Below, in pieces: positions 59,352 through 60,054 of a stretch of DNA of 60,054 bases. The stretch is from JBBSHS01 sp038232515 (GTDB lineage: Bacteria; Actinomycetota; Acidimicrobiia; Acidimicrobiales; JAUJNH01), in the NCBI GenBank assembly GCA_038232515.1, contig JBBSHS010000003.1:1-60054 (forward strand). The letters run 5' to 3'. The notes beneath the pieces were generated by a model. The model made no database searches. It was given only the letters and a program-made list of their open reading frames with translations, and had not been told where the DNA came from. Every line of letters starts with the position of its first letter. The stretch's first letter is position 1. The position numbers and the translations under genes were made by a program.

Positions 59352-59744
59352 ATGGGAGACATCGCCCTGCCCTACGACCAGCGCCCGGTCGACGACCGTC
59401 CCATCCACACCGCCGACCTGCCACCCACCCCGCAACGGGACCGCAACATCGTCGCCGTCGCCTGGGTCGAGGCTCCTCCCGAGCTCGTCCACCTGGGCGA
59501 TGACCTCTGCCAGCCCCAGGTCGACTACAAGCGCCGCATCGGCCGCTGGCTGCTGTGGCGGGCCGGGCCGGCCACCAAGGCCGACGCCCGCTACATGGCC
59601 CTGGCCGCCGACGACCTCGCTGAGCGCTGGACGTTCCGGCTGTTCGCCGACGGCCACGGCGAGGGCGAAGGGCCCAGCGGCCTGGTCCACACCCGCTTCC
59701 GGGCCTGGAAGGAAGACCTCCGCGACCACGGCGGAAGTTCCTGA
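59352..59744 (+). CDS. Conserved hypothetical protein
   Basis: A 130-residue soluble protein starting at ATG 59352, 7 bp after the MBL-fold gene. Visible segments are LPYDQRPVDDRPIHTADLPPTPQRDRN, VAVAWVEAPPELVHLGDDL, DYKRRIGRWLLWRAGPATKADARYMAL and ERWTFRLFADGHGEGEGPSG. I know no family name. The coupling to the hydrolase gene suggests linked function. Codon use is like the neighbours. Confidence 0.72.
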   Translation: MGDIALPYDQRPVDDRPIHTADLPPTPQRDRNIVAVAWVEAPPELVHLGDDLCQPQVDYKRRIGRWLLWRAGPATKADARYMALAADDLAERWTFRLFADGHGEGEGPSGLVHTRFRAWKEDLRDHGGSS

Positions 59745-59817
59745 TCGACCGCAACGGCCTCAGGCCGGGTCGACGGTTCTCCACCGGCGCTCTTGGCAGG
59801 GCCCGCCTCGGCGTCGA

Positions 59818-60054
59818 CTAGGCGACGAGCGAGGCACCGTCCAGCTCGATACCGACGACCTTCGCGATGCGGGCGAGGTCGGCGTCGTAGGCCAGCAATG
59901 AGGCACCTCGGCGCCACGCCACGGAGGCGATCATGCAGTCGAGCATGCCCCGGGGAGTGACGCCGGCGCTTCGGCAACGGCGGTAGATCCGTACAGCAGC
60001 CTCGAAGTCGGCGGTCGCGTCGAAGGTGAGCAGTTGGAACCGGAGCAGCAGCCG
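59818..60054 (-). CDS. PIN-domain protein (VapC-like), 5' end beyond the window
   Basis: Read directly from the minus strand: 78 residues from the window edge to a TAG at 59818-59820. The sequence TPRGMLDCMIASVAWRRGASLLAYDADLARIA holds the second half of a PIN ribonuclease, with the metal-binding Asp in LDCMIA and the acidic pair in AYDADL. VapC toxins of this type cut tRNA or other RNA and are held by an antitoxin. The antitoxin would lie beyond the right edge, so the pair cannot be confirmed. The first half with the other Asp residues is missing. Confidence 0.82.
   Translation of the reverse strand, partial: RLLLRFQLLTFDATADFEAAVRIYRRCRSAGVTPRGMLDCMIASVAWRRGASLLAYDADLARIAKVVGIELDGASLVA

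Overview
The window is about 60 kb of very GC-rich, gene-dense DNA from a high-GC Gram-positive bacterium. The gene complement suggests an actinobacterium, and I would guess the Acidimicrobiia or a relative. Evidence: a homodimeric (AceE-type) pyruvate dehydrogenase E1, an E2 with an N-terminal lipoyl domain, a mycobacterial LpdA-like flavoprotein, a DUF2630 protein, LCP-family wall enzymes, and many GTG/TTG starts with 1-8 bp gene overlaps. The class assignment is inference; no rRNA or other taxonomic marker gene is present.

Layout. 0-12 kb: a leftward envelope-polysaccharide operon (rmlA, rmlB, rmlD, ugd, a UDP-glucuronate decarboxylase, three GT4 glycosyltransferases, a membrane-anchored protein cut by the window edge) preceded by an LCP ligase. 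It would supply dTDP-rhamnose and UDP-glucuronate/xylose and attach the glycan to the wall. 12-14 kb: birA and the biotin-dependent acyl-CoA carboxylase alpha subunit, divergent. 14-22 kb: a five-gene cassette of a peptide-type ABC importer (lipoprotein, two permeases, a fused double ATPase) and an M20 amidohydrolase, with the remnant of a PAP2 gene inside it. 22-30 kb: an LpdA-like quinone reductase, meaB and methylmalonyl-CoA mutase; a DUF4012 protein with a tiny collagen-like LPXTG protein; a rhodanese-ThiF protein; a lipoprotein. 30-41 kb: nitroreductase, an unknown protein, DUF2630, the cobalamin adenosyltransferase, an ABC-F ATPase, an ECF sigma factor coupled to a membrane protein, cobalamin-dependent metH, and a polytopic membrane protein. 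41-57 kb: a district for 2-oxoacid dehydrogenases and their cofactors: lpd, E2 and a LipB-LipA fusion in one operon, then a TPP riboswitch with thiG-thiH, aceE, and thiS-thiE. 57-60 kb: hydrolases and small conserved proteins, ending in a partial PIN-domain gene.

The genes form functional groups. Adenosyltransferase, mutase and MeaB share adenosylcobalamin metabolism, and MetH uses methylcobalamin. BirA charges the carboxylase. The LipB-LipA fusion lipoylates E2, and the thi genes make TPP, the cofactor of AceE.

Points most worth a second look: (1) a single protein carrying both octanoyltransferase (LipB) and lipoyl synthase (LipA), all catalytic motifs intact, directly behind E2; (2) RNase HI fused to a YpsA/DUF1273-type SLOG domain, divergent from aceE; (3) three copies of a 71-nt palindromic element, two of them bracketing one gene; (4) a second GC-rich repeat placed just after stop codons; (5) a region near 58.0 kb with coupled micro-ORFs and a 24-nt match to the 3' end of 16S rRNA or, on the other strand, an exceptionally long Shine-Dalgarno; (6) an apparent CTG start for lpd; (7) an alpha/beta hydrolase whose nucleophile Ser is Ala; (8) remnants of a PAP2 gene and a short-chain dehydrogenase. 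Two edge genes and several short genes were found by direct translation.
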